In this document: in pieces, positions 34,640 to 58,726 of the stretch
Layout of the letters: the number at the start of each line of letters is the position of its first letter
Position numbering within the stretch: position 1 is the stretch's first letter
Source of the DNA: Trichostrongylus colubriformis
Lineage: Eukaryota > Nematoda > Chromadorea > Rhabditida > Trichostrongylidae
DNA length: 64,000 bases
Reading direction: 5' to 3'
Assembly: GCA_963978905.1 (NCBI GenBank)
Contig: OZ022259.1
Coordinates: forward strand, 2,480,001 to 2,544,000
Position numbers and translations under genes: made by a program
The notes under the pieces: generated by a model
The model's input: only the letters and a program-made list of their open reading frames with translations
Told to the model about the DNA's origin: nothing
The model's database searches: none

Positions 34640-34870
34640 CCGTTTGAACCCAAGCAAGCCACGCCCACCCAGCCAAATCACACCCGGCCTCAGACGAACG
34701 AATTTCCAATGTGGAAATTACGATCATCATCGAAATGGCTGTTTCATTAAATTATCTTCCCTTATGGCAAGTTTTTTTCTCCACGTGAGCGTCGTGTTGG
34801 AGATTCATTCGTCTAAAGCCGGGTGTGATTTGGGCTGGCTGGGTGGGCGTGGCTTGCTTGGCTTGAGCAG
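34640..34870. repeat. Foldback element with CAAGCAAGCCACGCCCACCC arms
   Basis: The left arm at about 34649-34705 and the right arm at about 34806-34868 are inverted copies ('gccacgcccacccagcc' against 'ggctgggtgggcgtggc'; 'cacacccggcctcagacgaa' against 'ttcgtctaaagccgggtgtg'). Confidence 0.7.
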
Positions 34871-36369
34871 TCATCCAAGTACCTACTTGCTCCGCGAGAG
34901 TAAGCCATTGATCTGATTAGCGCGTGGTGTGCCTTTGATTCATGGAAACCCCCCTAACCTATTTATCCCTTTTAGGAGCGGACCCCTCCATTTTGAAAGA
35001 GGGGGAAACTTTTCCTACTGTAGCTACACTAGTTTTACTACAGAAAAACACGTCTATGTACTTACTGTTAGGGAAGTGAGCCCGCCATCAGTCAATTGTG
35101 TTCATTTCGATTTGTTCCATATTTGTAGGTTTGAAATATATCAGGTTGTAGGATAAATTTTGTGACATTTCCTCCGCAACTTTCTGGAAACTCCCAAACA
35201 GTGCCATGTTTCCAATTCCTGTGGAAAGGTCAACCTGTACAACCTAACAGGTCATTTGGGTTATTACCATCCCCTAAAATGGAATGACGATTTTTCGAAA
35301 AGACCCCGATTGCACTTCGATTGCACTTGCACTCGTCTGGCTTTCAATGCGAAGGAAATTGCTACAGGATTGAATACATATTTTATTTTATTTTTTTTCT
35401 AATTTTGAAAATTCACTTTCACGATTATCTCAATTTTAAAACAGTACATAATTTTGGATGTATCAGTATCTGAGAAGGAAAAAAATATTGCAATAATTAC
35501 CCTACACTTAATAGAGTCACAAATGTTCTTGGGTCTTTCTAGGGTCTACAGGTCCCAATAAGGTTTTTCAAACATGTCATCCTGTTGTAGATGTCGGATA
35601 ATAATACTTCTCTAAGTAGATTCTTTTCTGAAAATAAAACCGTTCTTTTTATCGTGTCCGCCTCACTCCTTGGCTAAAGGAATCGCTCATGGAAATTCCA
35701 CGACTCTAATTTCTCTTAATCATTCCACTTAATACAGCACACCAACAGAGACGTGAAAAGAATCGAGAAATTTCTTCCATTTCAAAGCAAAAATTGAAGA
35801 CTGGGAGAAGAACAGCTTCTTTCAATTCCCGCCACACTTGTTGACACACAACATTTGAACAGCCGTCAGCAGGCAGAATGCGATTCAAATTTTCGCGCCC
35901 AATGTTGACTTGCATCTCGCATCTTACTCTGCGTCCCTGACCATTCCTGACTGTTGCCTCTTTGCTTCTCAGCTCTCCAGCGTCCAAACTCCCTCGGACG
36001 CCCCACCCCGTCGTCCGCTACTTTGGGGAGCTCTATCTTCATTGAATTCTTGTATATGCGCATGTAACCTTGCATGCGGTCCTTGGTAAGCAAATGTAAC
36101 ATAAATATGATGGTAACCGAAAAAACTTAACTTTTAGTGGATGATTCCTTTTGTGGATCTATGGGAATCAATTGATGCTCTGTGAGTTTTTAATTGTGGT
36201 TATGGTTGCTTCGCACTTGGACGCAAAGCAACTTTAATTAGGTGAGGAAAAGGTACAGTAGCACTTCTAGGTAGTGCAAGCGACAGTAATTCTCAGAACC
36301 AGGGGCTTTAACAAACGTTCTCAAAATAGCAAGTGGTTATTGACAAGTACTTTATACGGTTGTTTTCAG

Positions 36370-36558
36370 CCTTGCGACGATTTAGTCACCGAATGGAAAG
36401 ATCATGTGTTCGCCGTAAAAAAAAACGAAATCGATTTTCATATAGACAGCCGGGTGCCTCGTGCAAACATTCTCGACAACTTTACAAATATTGAAGTTAC
36501 CGATCGTGTTTGCGACCTCGTTCGAAACATTGATGAGCGAAAATCTCAGAAACTTTGA
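36370..36558 (+). CDS. Unassigned 3'-terminal exon
   Basis: A TTGTTTTCAG acceptor opens a 62-codon frame to TGA at 36556-36558 and is followed by AATAAA 13 nt later. The composition is charged (VTEWKDHVFAVKKNEIDFH, then VTDRVCDLVRNIDER). I do not recognise the family and found no upstream exons that join in phase. It could be the last exon of a gene with a long upstream intron, or a processed fragment. Confidence 0.4.
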   Translation, partial: PCDDLVTEWKDHVFAVKKNEIDFHIDSRVPRANILDNFTNIEVTDRVCDLVRNIDERKSQKL

Positions 36559-36571
36559 CATAGTGATTGTC

Positions 36572-36577
36572 AATAAA
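36572..36577 (+). terminator. Poly(A) signal AATAAA after the orphan exon
   Basis: AATAAA 13 nt beyond the TGA at 36556-36558, supporting a real 3' end. Confidence 0.45.
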
Positions 36578-36799
36578 TAGATGATAAACAAACAACCGCC
36601 GTGCTGCAACAAACAAACAAACAACTGCTACAATGCGGTCCGCCACGCCATCCTTACCTCAGGTACCGCAATGCCATGCGTTGATAATGAGAAAAATTTG
36701 AAAAAAAAAGATTTAAGATAAACATATGAGTTATGATTAGAGGACGGTCAGGTAATGTTCACAGGTCCGTATTAATGTAGGGGGGGGGCAACTGATGAA

Positions 36800-36935
36800 T
36801 GTGTTTACATGTCAGACATGTACATGTTTACGTTACGTGTATCCATCCTGTCAACATATGTTTACATGTATGATGCCGGAACGCTGAGTCAATGATCAGC
36901 ATCCATGTGAAGACGTGTTTACATTTGACATTTAA
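36800..36935. repeat. Short inverted and direct 'catgtttacatg' repeats
   Basis: Several copies of 'tgtttacatgt' and its inverse occur within about 130 nt, beginning right after a short G run at 36780. Confidence 0.5.
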
Positions 36936-37502
36936 CAAGCCCCCCCTCTTTCTTACAGTACCTGCTGGAATTTGCCAGAAAGCCCTAAAAACCGTTGAAA
37001 TGAAGGTGGTTGGTTTCCTAATTTTCTCACTCATAAAAAAAAACTTAACATAATTAAAAACTCACTTGCGGCTCTATTTTTTGGCACTGAGCCCAGTAAT
37101 TAATGATGGCGACCAGTAGAATAAAGCATCGCATTGTGACTGTTACCTCGGTGGAGCACGCCCCCCTGAGCGGGGTTAAATCGAACCGGTAACCGGTTAT
37201 CTGTGTAGTATGTCGTGTGGACTCCTGGCGGGCCGCCGTGGTGTCGCTAAGCTGCTCAAATTCTCATTCGTGGAAAGAGAACATTGACGGCGGTGTAAAA
37301 TAGGCTTTGTGGGAAATCTCGTAGTGAGCTAAGTGGTAACAGCTACGCATCACCACTTTCATACTATTAAATTTTTACTAGATTCATTAGTAAGCGCGAA
37401 CAAACAAAATGATGAACAACCGTTACCAAAAAACCTTTATTTGCCTCACATTGTTCTCCTCAACCCTAGCCCGGAGGCAAATAATCCCTGGTCGCAATGC
37501 AT

Positions 37503-37663
37503 GGCTAGGGTCGCCATCACACTTTGCGATTCCGCAATTTGCGGCGTCGCACTTTCGCGCGCGATGTTGCGGCATAGTACAATCCCAAGGTCGTAGTATC
37601 GCGTGCGAAAGTGCGACGCCGCAAATTCGCGAAATCGCAAAGTCTGGCAGCGACCTAAGCCAT
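37503..37663. repeat. Foldback element family D, copy 2
   Basis: 'cacactttgcgattccgcaa' and 'gcggcgtcgcactttcgcg' on the left pair with 'cgcgtgcgaaagtgcgacgc' and 'gcgaaatcgcaaagtctgg' on the right. Confidence 0.75.
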
Positions 37664-37678
37664 TCGCATAACGCCTGT

Positions 37679-37857
37679 AAGGCCACGCTCTTACTTTGCG
37701 TTGCCGGCGGCAAGGTGTGGCTGCGTGTCTCTGCGTCTGCGCCTGTCCCACCCTTTCTCCTTGCCTGCGTCGTCTCTGAACCTCCCAACGTATCAGTGTG
37801 CCTCGCCGTCTGTGAACGCAGCCCCGCCCTGCCGGCGCAAAGTATGAATGCGACCTA
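37679..37857. repeat. Foldback element family A, copy 5
   Basis: 'aaggccacgctcttactttg' pairs with 'caaagtatgaatgcgacct'. The interior has 'gcgtctctgcgtctgcg'-like sequence. Confidence 0.65.
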
Positions 37858-37861
37858 AGGA

Positions 37862-38075
37862 TGTGTCCCATTAAGTCGCGTGGCAGCATTTGAAACGCGA
37901 CGAGATGGTGCGAGATAGGGGCGCCGTACTAGTTGAGTCTTGCAGCGATTACGTCTAGAATGAGGCGTAGCGCGCCGTCACAGCTTCAGGACCCATTCAG
38001 TACGGTGCGCACACCGCGTCGCATGTCCGACACCGCAACGCGAATTTTCTGTCCTGATAGTCCTAATGGCACATA
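37862..38075. repeat. Foldback element family F, copy 3
   Basis: The left end 'tgtgtcccattaagtcgcg' and the right end 'cgcgaattttctgtcctgat' followed by 'cctaatggcacata' match the other family F ends. Confidence 0.55.
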
Positions 38076-39146
38076 CCCACGCCCACTAATGCTGAAAACA
38101 CCGCAGTGCGGTGAGTTAGTATCAATTGTTTACAGATTCATAGGTGGGTAGTTATATCTTATGGGTAATTTTCAGTCTATCTACAAACAAAATGGCCGCG
38201 ATAAATTGTGCCACGTCACGTGAAGAGGCAGCTGCCACGCCCTTGTACGGGCGGCCACTTCACTATGTGAGCAGGGTGCGCCGACACAATTCGCGCGATG
38301 ACCCACCTCGAGTGTCCTGTAGCAGACCAGCAAGGCGTTTGTCAATAGTCAGCGACAATTAACTGCATGGAGCAACGACATGCGCTGCAAAACGAAATGT
38401 TTAAATTAAAGCGGGAAGCATGTGAAGGGCCACACACACCCTGCACGTCGTCAACGGTACTACCAAATCGCAGGGTGTAACTGCAGCCTGAATTTTTTTT
38501 ATATAACATCACATACATGAATGTCTGCCCTCTACAAACATAACAATTTATTTTTCAACATTTTTAAGAAAGTGCGGAAAAAAAAACATTTGCAATTAAT
38601 TTGGCAACATCGCCTTTTTGGAAGCAGAGCTCACAGGCCGAAGAAAGTGACACTATGCAAATGTATGCATCATACAATAAATAAAAAGAAATAATTAGTA
38701 TACAGGAGAGTATTGGCGAATAGGGCATGTATCACGAAACTCAACACAACACTGGGCAGTGCTCTGGAATGATTATAACTCGTACTAATTATTACTTACA
38801 TCAATTATAGAGTAATCATCCAGAACAGCAAACGAGATACATACATTACGTACTTGCACGTGAATAAAAAGTTGTTGATTTTGAAACATCACGACATAAA
38901 CACATAAAAATGAGCGCATAAATAAATCTGACTCGACTAGAGTGAAACACCACATCGTATCAAAATAGAAACATAAAAAACAAGCAACAAGCTACTTTAC
39001 TATCTAATTAATTATAACCTCCTTTCAAGGAAGGATTCTCATAATGAACCACAGCTGTACATGGTCATGGACTAGGGTAAAATTCATCACTGAATCTATT
39101 TCGTGCCACATCTGGCGTTCCTATGGCCCTCCCCCCGCATGATCAG

Positions 39147-39312
39147 GTTGCCTCCATACTTTGCGCCGTTGCCGCTGGCTGTGACGGTGATTGAAATCCC
39201 TTTCACACTCTGCGTCTCTGCCAGCGTCCCTGCCCGTATCACACTCTGCATCTTCGCTTGCTTTCTGTCAACGTCACAGCCTGCGACATCACCGCAAAGT
39301 ATGTATGAGCAT
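39147..39312. repeat. Foldback element family A, copy 6 (diverged)
   Basis: 'ggttgcctccatactttgcg' pairs imperfectly with 'cgcaaagtatgtatgagcat'. The GC-rich core is reduced. Confidence 0.5.
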
Positions 39313-40216
39313 GAGGACAGGACGTTTATAGTTGCTTTACTTGCATTTCTCTAGTTTATAACCTTCATTTGCTAGCCGTGCTAAAGACTTTAAGTTTTTG
39401 CTCATAACATTTGCTAGTACGAAGACCTAATGGAATAGAAATCATACCTGAGCGCGCAAAGTAAAGCCAGTGATAGATTATCTATGAATCCTGTAGATTC
39501 AGCTTCGCAAGAATAGAGAACAGGATATCCACCTTTGACAAATGGAAAAAACAAATACGCTTTAATGAGGATCGAACTCAAGAATGTGGGACTCAGCACA
39601 GAAGTGGCTTCCAGTGACTACTGAATGGTATGTCGCCACAATGCTCTGTAAAGGACAATGCCCCGCGGCCCAGCTAGGGACGTGGGCCATCAGAATAGAA
39701 ACGATCGCGATCATGTGAGCTAGTTTTCAGCAGGGTCCTGAAGCGATTAACCTGTCGCACACCTGAAACAAGGAGTAGGGCACCGCATCGCTTCAGGGAC
39801 CAACCACTTCCGGTGCCTCCAGCTCGCACGCACCATGTCTTACGAGAGAGGCCGCGACGAGCGCAATTTCCTTCACAGATGCGCAAATCCCTCCTCCCTA
39901 ATGGGTTACCGCGAAAAGACGCGCCATCCCATGTGTAGCATTTTGTCAGATTTTCGCATCGCAGCGTGCATCCAGTTGGGATTCAAGATGGTCCCCCCAT
40001 CCTGCGCTTGAAATGAGAGCGCAACGAAATATAAAATGAAGTAATCACTTAGGATCCGACCTAATGTGACGCCCCCAGCTCGAACGCATCGCGTTGCACG
40101 TCGCCCGTAGCGGTGCGTAATCCTGAAGTGAGGGTAAACACCTGCGCCACTATGACGTCCCCCAGATTCCTGTACGCGTTCCATATTTAAACGCTCCTAT
40201 CATCGGTCCAGCCTTC

Positions 40217-40393
40217 GGCCGCATTCATACTTTGCGGTACCAGCGACAGGGCGTGGCTGCGTAACTCTGCTCCTCCACCTGTGCCAGCCCGTCTCGTTGC
40301 CTGCGTTGTCTCTGCACCTCTTCCGTGCCACTATGCTTCACTGCCTGTTAACGCAGCCACGCCTTGCTGTCGCAGAGTATGAACGCGGCTTAA
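40217..40393. repeat. Foldback element family A, copy 7
   Basis: 'ggccgcattcatactttgcg' pairs with 'gcagagtatgaacgcggct'. Its interior is close to copy 4. Confidence 0.7.
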
Positions 40394-40632
40394 TGCGGCA
40401 TCGACGACAACGAATGTGGTCCCTCAAAAATTTGACATTTGACGCTATCGCCAGTCACAACTAAATTAAATGATGCCCTGAAATCATAGCTCGATGGTCG
40501 TGACATTGCTGTGTGTCTAACCCGTTACTTTTTGGGTGATTCTATCTATCCTATTCAATTCTGGTCAACATGCAAGAGGGATCGACAAGAAATACTGTAC
40601 AATGCATCAGTGGAACTGCGAAAATATAGCAG

Positions 40633-52501
<11,869 letters not shown>

Positions 52502-52502
52502 C

Positions 52503-52516
52503 CTGAAAAAAAAAAT
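52503..52516 (-). promoter_or_regulatory. Probable trans-splice acceptor of rbc-2
   Basis: On the minus strand a run of ten or more T is followed by CAG, then one G and the ATG. No in-frame upstream exon is needed, so this is a likely spliced-leader site. Confidence 0.6.
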
Positions 52517-52704
52517 TGTGGTCACTCAATCGGTTACACAGTAAAAATCCTTTCCGGGACAAAAGCAAAGAAGAAGCGAACAAAATGACGCGGGTCGATT
52601 GAAGCAATATAAAAGTGGTGATAAATAACTATAAACGACATAAATAAACTTTGACCAGTATATTTACACAGTGAACAAACCGCCTTGGACTGCATTAAAT
52701 ATTA

Positions 52705-53257
52705 GAATTCTCGGCGCTCATGTACTATGGGGGTGGCACTCAAAAACACATTTGAAATTACAATAGATAATTACTTCCTTTACAAATATTCAAAACATGT
52801 AATATCAACGTGTCCGATTATCATTAAGATGTTCTTATATTGAAAAGTCGAAAGTAAATAAACGAACAAAAACCTGCCTGCCACTGATGATCTCCCGCGT
52901 GTGAAGTGTTCCCTCCCAAGGCTTAGGCTAAATGCTTGGTCCAGGTTCTCCATTGTCTCTTTTTTTTTTGTTCTTTGAGTTTAATGCGTGTCTGTTCTAG
53001 TATCATGTTTTTTGATGTGTTGGAAGGTACTTAGATATCAGTGCAAACCGGAGAATGTGGTTATTGCTGAGCCATGAGGGGAAGGAGCTTCGGAATGGGT
53101 GAATATTTTTTAGTGTAGCGGATATTTTTTCATTCTTCTTCTGATTGAGGACACTCCTCGGAGCTCCTTCTTAACCTCTCAGGGTGAGGAAAAAATTTCC
53201 ACTTCCTAGAAATTGTTTTTGAGTGCCACCCCCATGGTACATGAGCGCCGAGTTCTC
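52705..53257. repeat. Foldback repeat upstream of rbc-2
   Basis: The left arm 'gaattctcggcgctcatgta' with 'gggggtggcactcaaaaac' pairs with the right arm 'tttttgagtgccaccccc' and 'tacatgagcgccgagttctc'. About 450 nt separate the arms. It starts about 200 nt upstream of the rbc-2 start codon. Confidence 0.8.
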
Positions 53258-55171
53258 ACTTTCATGACATTAAAAAATTTTCATTATCAGCTAAAAGAAT
53301 ACTAAAATGACGAACACCTATTATGCGCACAAGCAAACTTTGTGTTTGACAGAACCACCGGTAAACTGAGAAAGTTCGAGCATGTTAGCGAGGAGGATAA
53401 CAAAAAGCAAAACGGAAAGATAATAGGTGAGACATAAAGGGAAAAATTCACGAGTAAATACAACAAGCGGAGACCTTCGAGAAGTAAGCAAATAAAAGAT
53501 CATTAAACAACAAAAATAAAGGTGTAAACAAGATATCCCAGGAAACTAAACAAACAGACAAAAGATCAATAAACGATGAAAACAGGGACATGGACAAAAT
53601 ATCCTAGAAAAAAATGTAGGGAAGGAAAAATGCAATATAGGGAAGAAAAAAATGTCTAAAAACAAGCTCCTCATTCTAGAACTCTATTTGAAGCAGATAG
53701 TATCTTTATAAGTCTGCAGGAACAAATGTAAAGCGCAAGGAAACATGCAGCTGGAAACGGGCCATCGCATTCAGTGCGTGACAAATCGATGTGAAATGTA
53801 GTCAATCTGGCGACAATAACGAAGTTTGCAAATAACGGATTAAAGACTCTAATCTTCGGCCATTGTTGTGCAACTACACCGTGGAACCGTGGGCATCGAG
53901 TAAAAATACCAGCGGTAGCCGTGTAATTGCGTACCGCAGCCACCTACAGTAATCCCACGTCAGCGTTGTGCAGCGATTTCACTTTCCATGCTTTTCTCGA
54001 TTGAAGCATCAAGCTTTGTCGACTATTCTCACAATCTTACACCGGTTCTCAGACATTCTTTGTCATCATTTGAAATAGATGTTAAAATCCTTTTTTTTTT
54101 GAAAATGTTGAGTTCTAATTAATGAAGTAATAGTTAAATAGAATTTTTTTTTTGGGGGGGGAGGGGGTCTTGTTATGAAGAGGTTGAACTAAAAGCACTA
54201 AGCAGACAATAAAGGAAAGGAGACAGGGACGATGTTCTCTGCATATAGGAAAGGCCAGTTATGAAAAAATAATAGGTGGCAAAATTCGCGTTGAGAAACC
54301 CGTTGGGGTCTTTATCCCGATCTCATCGCTCTTTAGTTCGAGCTGCAGCGCTTCTTTGGATGAGTTGCTGCAAAAGCGAGGCAGCGTTGTGGCTGGCTGG
54401 TTGGCATAACTCTCGCCGTCTGCTTCTGCTCCTCAGCGGCCACTGATGTAGAGGACACAAAAAGATCAGGTCAGATAGGGAAATATTTTTTGCGTTCTTG
54501 GCCATTTTACCCAGTTGTACTATTTAGCGCCACGACTTTCATCGGCAAATCACCCCATCCAGTTCCTTCAAAAGAGTAGTATCAGTATTCTGGTGCCATG
54601 GTCAAACAAAGCTCGGAAAATAATTAAAAGAGCCAAAATTTAGGATGGAAAAGTGGATAGTATATGGAAAAATGTTCAACGGGAATCCTCATTAACCTTT
54701 CTGTTTTTAGTGACTTTTGGAGCGATCAGGCATTTTAAAGAAGATTGTCATTCAAAATTTGTATTAGGTAACAATACTATGCTTATGTCGATCAACTGAG
54801 GACTTTTTTAGGGAGACACTAGCAACATTTCTTCCCGACTTCATAAAAAGTCTCAGTGATGTCATCTTGAAGCATTGGGTATTCTGTCGTACGACGGCTT
54901 GATTGCCTAGGATCGTTCACGAGTCCTTGACATGCAGGATTGGTACTGAATTTCATGGGAATGTCAATGCATAGACAATCTTCAATACGGGAAAATAACT
55001 TTTTTGTCTGATTTGTCCTGGCGCAGCTCTGTCATTTGGGAGGCCGCGTACCTTCATTTTGTAGTTGATCCTACCTACAAAGTGACCTGAAACAATCTCG
55101 AGAGGTGCTCGTAAGGCGACGAGAAGATGAGCAGGTTTCCTGTTCGGGAGTGGTAAGGGTACGTTCCACAT

Positions 55172-55350
55172 TAAGCCACGTTCATACTCAGCGCCGGCAG
55201 GGCCCAGCTGCGTTCACAGGCAGTGAAGCAGAGTGGCACGGAGGAGGTGCAGAGGCGACGCAAGCAACGAGGCAGGATGGCATGGGCGGAGACGCAGAGA
55301 CACGCACCCACGCAGTACTGTCGGCGCCGCAGAGTATGAACTCGGCCTTA
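55172..55350. repeat. Foldback element family A, copy 8
   Basis: 'taagccacgttcatactcag' pairs with 'cagagtatgaactcggcctt'. The interior has 'cacaggcagtgaagcagag' as in copies 2 and 3. Confidence 0.7.
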
Positions 55351-55816
55351 TCAGGCAGTCAGTAGAACTTTGAAATTCCTTCAGGGATTTCTACTGTAAT
55401 GGGTGTGAAGTGATCCGAAACTTATGAGTTGACCTAATTTTGCACAGAAAGAGGAGACTTTAATTATAATTGTAAAGCTTAACATTAGGCCATAATGGCA
55501 AATCAGTGCCATCGTACTTGCGGTGGAAAGGGGAAGATCCACCGCGCTACATTTTGCCCAGGGGTTTAGCCCAAGCCTTCGTTTGGGAAAAGACCATGTT
55601 CTTATAAAGTAAGGCATAGGTAAAAATGTACACAAGCTGATGATTGTAAAACGGTTTAGAGAGAGAGACGACTGCACGACATTGAGTGCCCTCCCCCTAA
55701 CAATATTATAATAGCTTCCCCATTTCTCCAGCTTTTCATCACTTTCCAAGATCCTGCAGAGATTAAGCTCACTCATCGCTGGGAGTGCCAAATAGAGAAT
55801 CATTTATCCGAAGCTA

Positions 55817-56706
55817 TTTGGTTGGTGAAAAAGTCCTGGGACACTGAGAACTTTTCTTTCAAATTTAAAAAACTTTATTTCTTCGTCATTTCAAATCACA
55901 AAGTAATCACCTTCTGCCTCGATAACACTTTGCCATTTTTTGGGCAGATCACGAATACCTTTTCTCCAGAAGGAAGCTGGCTGTGAGTCGAAGAAGCGCG
56001 TCACCTCGATTCAAGTTGAGCTTGATCATTAAATTCCTTATCTCTGAGATTTTGTTTGAGGGCCCTAAATAGGTGATAATCGGAAGGGGCAAGGTCGGGC
56101 GAATACGGAGGGTGAGGCAGTACTTCCCATCCCAGCTCCTCCAACTTCTCCCGAGACATTCTTGCAACATGAGGGCGTGCGTTGTCATGAAGAAAGTAAA
56201 CTTTGTTTCGTCCTGGCTGCTTTTGTTGCATTGCCTCGCTCAACTTCTGCAGCTGATTAGACTAGATGCTTGCGGTTACTGTGGTACCACTTTCGAGAAA
56301 TTCGTGGCAAAGCATTCCTTGTGAGTCCCACCAACAGCACATCATCACCTTTTCTTGATGGGTGTCTGTCTTCGATTGAGTCGGAGCCGCTTCTCCTTAG
56401 GGAAACCACTGGACTCTCCTGCTATGATTCGCGTAGAAGACCCAGGATTCATCCCCTGTAACGACCCCTCCCAGAAAGCCCTTAATCCGGAATCGACTGA
56501 GGAGAGACTGAGCGATGCTTAACCTCGATGACCGATCTGAATCGCTCAGTTCGTGGGACACCCAAGTCGAAATAAGTCGAAATAAGTTCAGTGTTATCTA
56601 CGAATGTGTGGCTATTGATCTGTAACGTCGATCGACCCACTGATCCTTTTTTGGAATTTTAACTTTTTTTTGAAATTGGTGTCCCAGGACTTTTTCACCA
56701 ACCTAA
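55817..56706 (-). mobile_element. Decayed mariner-family transposon
   Basis: About 890 bp bounded by inverted ends 'tttggttggtgaaaaagtcc' and the complement of 'ggactttttcaccaacctaa', with TA on both sides (55815-55816 and 56707-56708), as expected for Tc1/mariner insertion. On the minus strand the transposase core motif HDNARPHVA and then PPYSPDLAPSDYH is readable. The coding sequence is broken by frameshifts and stops, and the element is shorter than the usual 1.3 kb. The N-terminal DNA-binding part is mostly missing. It is a non-functional copy. Confidence 0.9.
56001..56243 (-). pseudogene. Mariner transposase fragment
   Basis: The longest intact piece (about 80 codons) of the broken transposase, containing the second catalytic aspartate motif HDNARPH and the YSPDLAPSDYHLF block around the third. 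The C-terminal part continues in another frame (55870-56000, SFWRKGIRDLP). It is not expected to yield a working enzyme. Confidence 0.85.
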
Positions 56707-57519
56707 TATATGGAAGTCGATGCCCAGTGAACTAATATTTATCCCTGGAGATAACGCGCTCTACTGCAAAGGTAGCGAGGCAAACGCACGAAAACGGAGG
56801 CATCCACATAGGCAATCGAGTTCTTCTAAAATTTGCTATTTATCTTCGGCTTTTTATATTTTGTTCCTTTTGCCGCTTGTTGTGTTACTGGGTGCTTTCA
56901 GGCTTACTGTTTTCTGTCAAATCGTTAAAAGCTCGGTGCTGTTGTGGGGGGGGGGGGGGGTGGGGGGAAGGGGGCATTATACCGCCCTCTTTTGCCCAAG
57001 CTTTTGTCAGTTTCATAGTTCCCATTGCTATGATCAGAGATAGCACTGAACCAAATCAAGGAATAAATATATGGACACACTAACCACGGAGCTAAGCCCG
57101 CAATAATATTTACGGAACCAATACTCGGAAGCTTACGCTAGTTACATTTTAACACATACAAGCTTTATAAAGTGATTATCGGTAGGTATACTACATATGG
57201 TCGAATCATCCGAATTAAATGCTCATACAAACATTATAAAGTGATCGTCGATAGGTGTACTACAAATTATCGAATCAATAGAATTAAATGTGACGTATAC
57301 CAGCCTTGAAAAAAGCCGATAAGCAGATTATTGTGTGGTGAGCTAGTGTGAGATGACAAATGTATACACATAAAACGGTACGATAGCTTCAACGTTGACC
57401 TTAGCTTAGAGACCCTTCCCTCAGCTGATGCTTAGGCATTGTTCAGAGTTTGCGATTCAGACGATCACGCGATTGACGCGATTCGGGCGTATAATTAACC
57501 TAAGGCTGCGTTCATACCA

Positions 57520-57925
57520 AATTGAATGAGAGTTTTGGATCATCGGCGCGCATCCGCGCATCGGCGATTTGGGATTTTTGGCGATGCTAGGTACATACCA
57601 CCTCATCAGTTCATTTGCATTTTGGCAAATAGCCAAAATCGCGGATGTGCCAATACTCTAATTTTCCTGATCGATACGTATCTCATGCATGACGCGAATG
57701 CGCCAATTCTTTCAAATCGCGGATGAGCCGATGCGCTCACTTTCTCAATCAATACGTATCTTTTCCTTGACGCGGATGCGCCAAAAATCTCATTCGATTG
57801 GATATGAACGCTGCGTATCTTCTCCTTTCAACCTAAATCGCCTGAATCGCGTGATCGATATGTATCTTCTGCTTTCCGCCTGAATCGCTTGATCGATATG
57901 TATTTTATCCTTCCGCCTCAATCGC
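57520..57925 (+). repeat. Satellite-like degenerate repeats
   Basis: Recurring blocks 'gatcgatacgtatct', 'gacgcggatgcgcc' and 'aaatcgcggatgagccgatg' at about 78-nt spacing, then two 40-nt units of 'cctgaatcgc(g/t)tgatcgatatgtat' around 57838-57915. Confidence 0.6.
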
Positions 57926-58096
57926 AATCCTCAATTTGTACGATCGTACTATCAGGTGAGAGACGACCGCGCGAATGAAACCCTCCCCCTCCCCCACCGC
58001 TTCTAACTATTGATTACACCAACAAATCCACTTATGTCTGGAAAGCCACAAATGCTCAACGGACAATAGTGAATGATGCACTTCACTCACTGCGGA

Positions 58097-58115
58097 GGGG
58101 GGGGGGGGGGGGGGG
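58097..58115 (+). repeat. Longest homopolymer: 19 G
   Basis: An uninterrupted run of about 19 G, the longest of ten G/C tracts of at least 10 nt in the window. Confidence 0.85.
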
Positions 58116-58726
58116 TGGCGTCCGCCGTTCACGATTCAGGCGTTTAGGAGATGATTAGGCGGAAAAGAAAATACACATGGAAAGGACAGGATAATTAACG
58201 ATTGGGTGATTAGAATATCAACCGATTAGATGATTAAGTTGAAGAAGGAATGAGGGAAAGGATAAAATACGTTAGTTTCAGTAAATAATTTGTGTAATCG
58301 CCGAATCGATTTGTATCATTTTTGCTGTGCCCAGTCGCCTATAACGATGTGACATCGCCAACTCTGAATAATACCATATTGAGCTCTCTATCAACACCTA
58401 CATCATGTCTTATTGACTTGTTCCATGCTTTAGCGTAGCCTACTAGGGCAGCCCCCTGACCTGCAAACACACTAAAGAAAGCCTTAGCAGCTCACATTGT
58501 GGTTATAGAGAAGATGTTTCTATCAGTGGATAATTCTTCTTTAAAAATTGTGATGTTCAATTATGAATATCATTCTTTAGTTCTCTTAATCAAACGCCGA
58601 ATCGTTGCAACTTGATAATACGTGAGATTAAGGGTTCCGTGCACTTTCCATTTTCTCTCGTCTGCGATTACTTCGTGCGGTCGTTTTTCAGTCTCAGGTT
58701 AATATCATAAATTGCAGGTAACTACC

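Larger units (their letters stand above)
33032..36369. other. Intergenic and repeat DNA
   Basis: Contains a repeat related to 48185-48370 (33530-33690), a tRNA-like repeat, a foldback element at 34640-34870, and otherwise AT-rich sequence in which I see no supported exon. Confidence 0.45.
36936..40632. other. Intergenic, repeat-dominated DNA
   Basis: Apart from the family A, D and F elements listed, 38400-39100 is AT-rich with no exon structure. 39400-40190 holds GC-rich repeat relics of the type seen at 31436 and 61480. No gene is supported. Confidence 0.45.
52517..58726. other. Intergenic region between rbc-2 and NDUFA8
   Basis: Holds a large foldback repeat, family A copy 8, a decayed mariner element, two long G tracts and the 57520-57920 satellite-like repeats. 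The rest (53260-55170 and 56710-57400) is AT-rich without recognisable exons. The two flanking genes are divergently transcribed. Confidence 0.5.

Noticed and set aside
37409..37889. Frames of about 120-149 codons on both strands
   Set aside because: They cross family D, A and F foldback repeats, and symmetric GC-rich sequence explains their length.
39560..39645. tRNA-like B box 'gttcgatcc' on the minus strand
   Set aside because: No acceptor stem or complete cloverleaf could be drawn.
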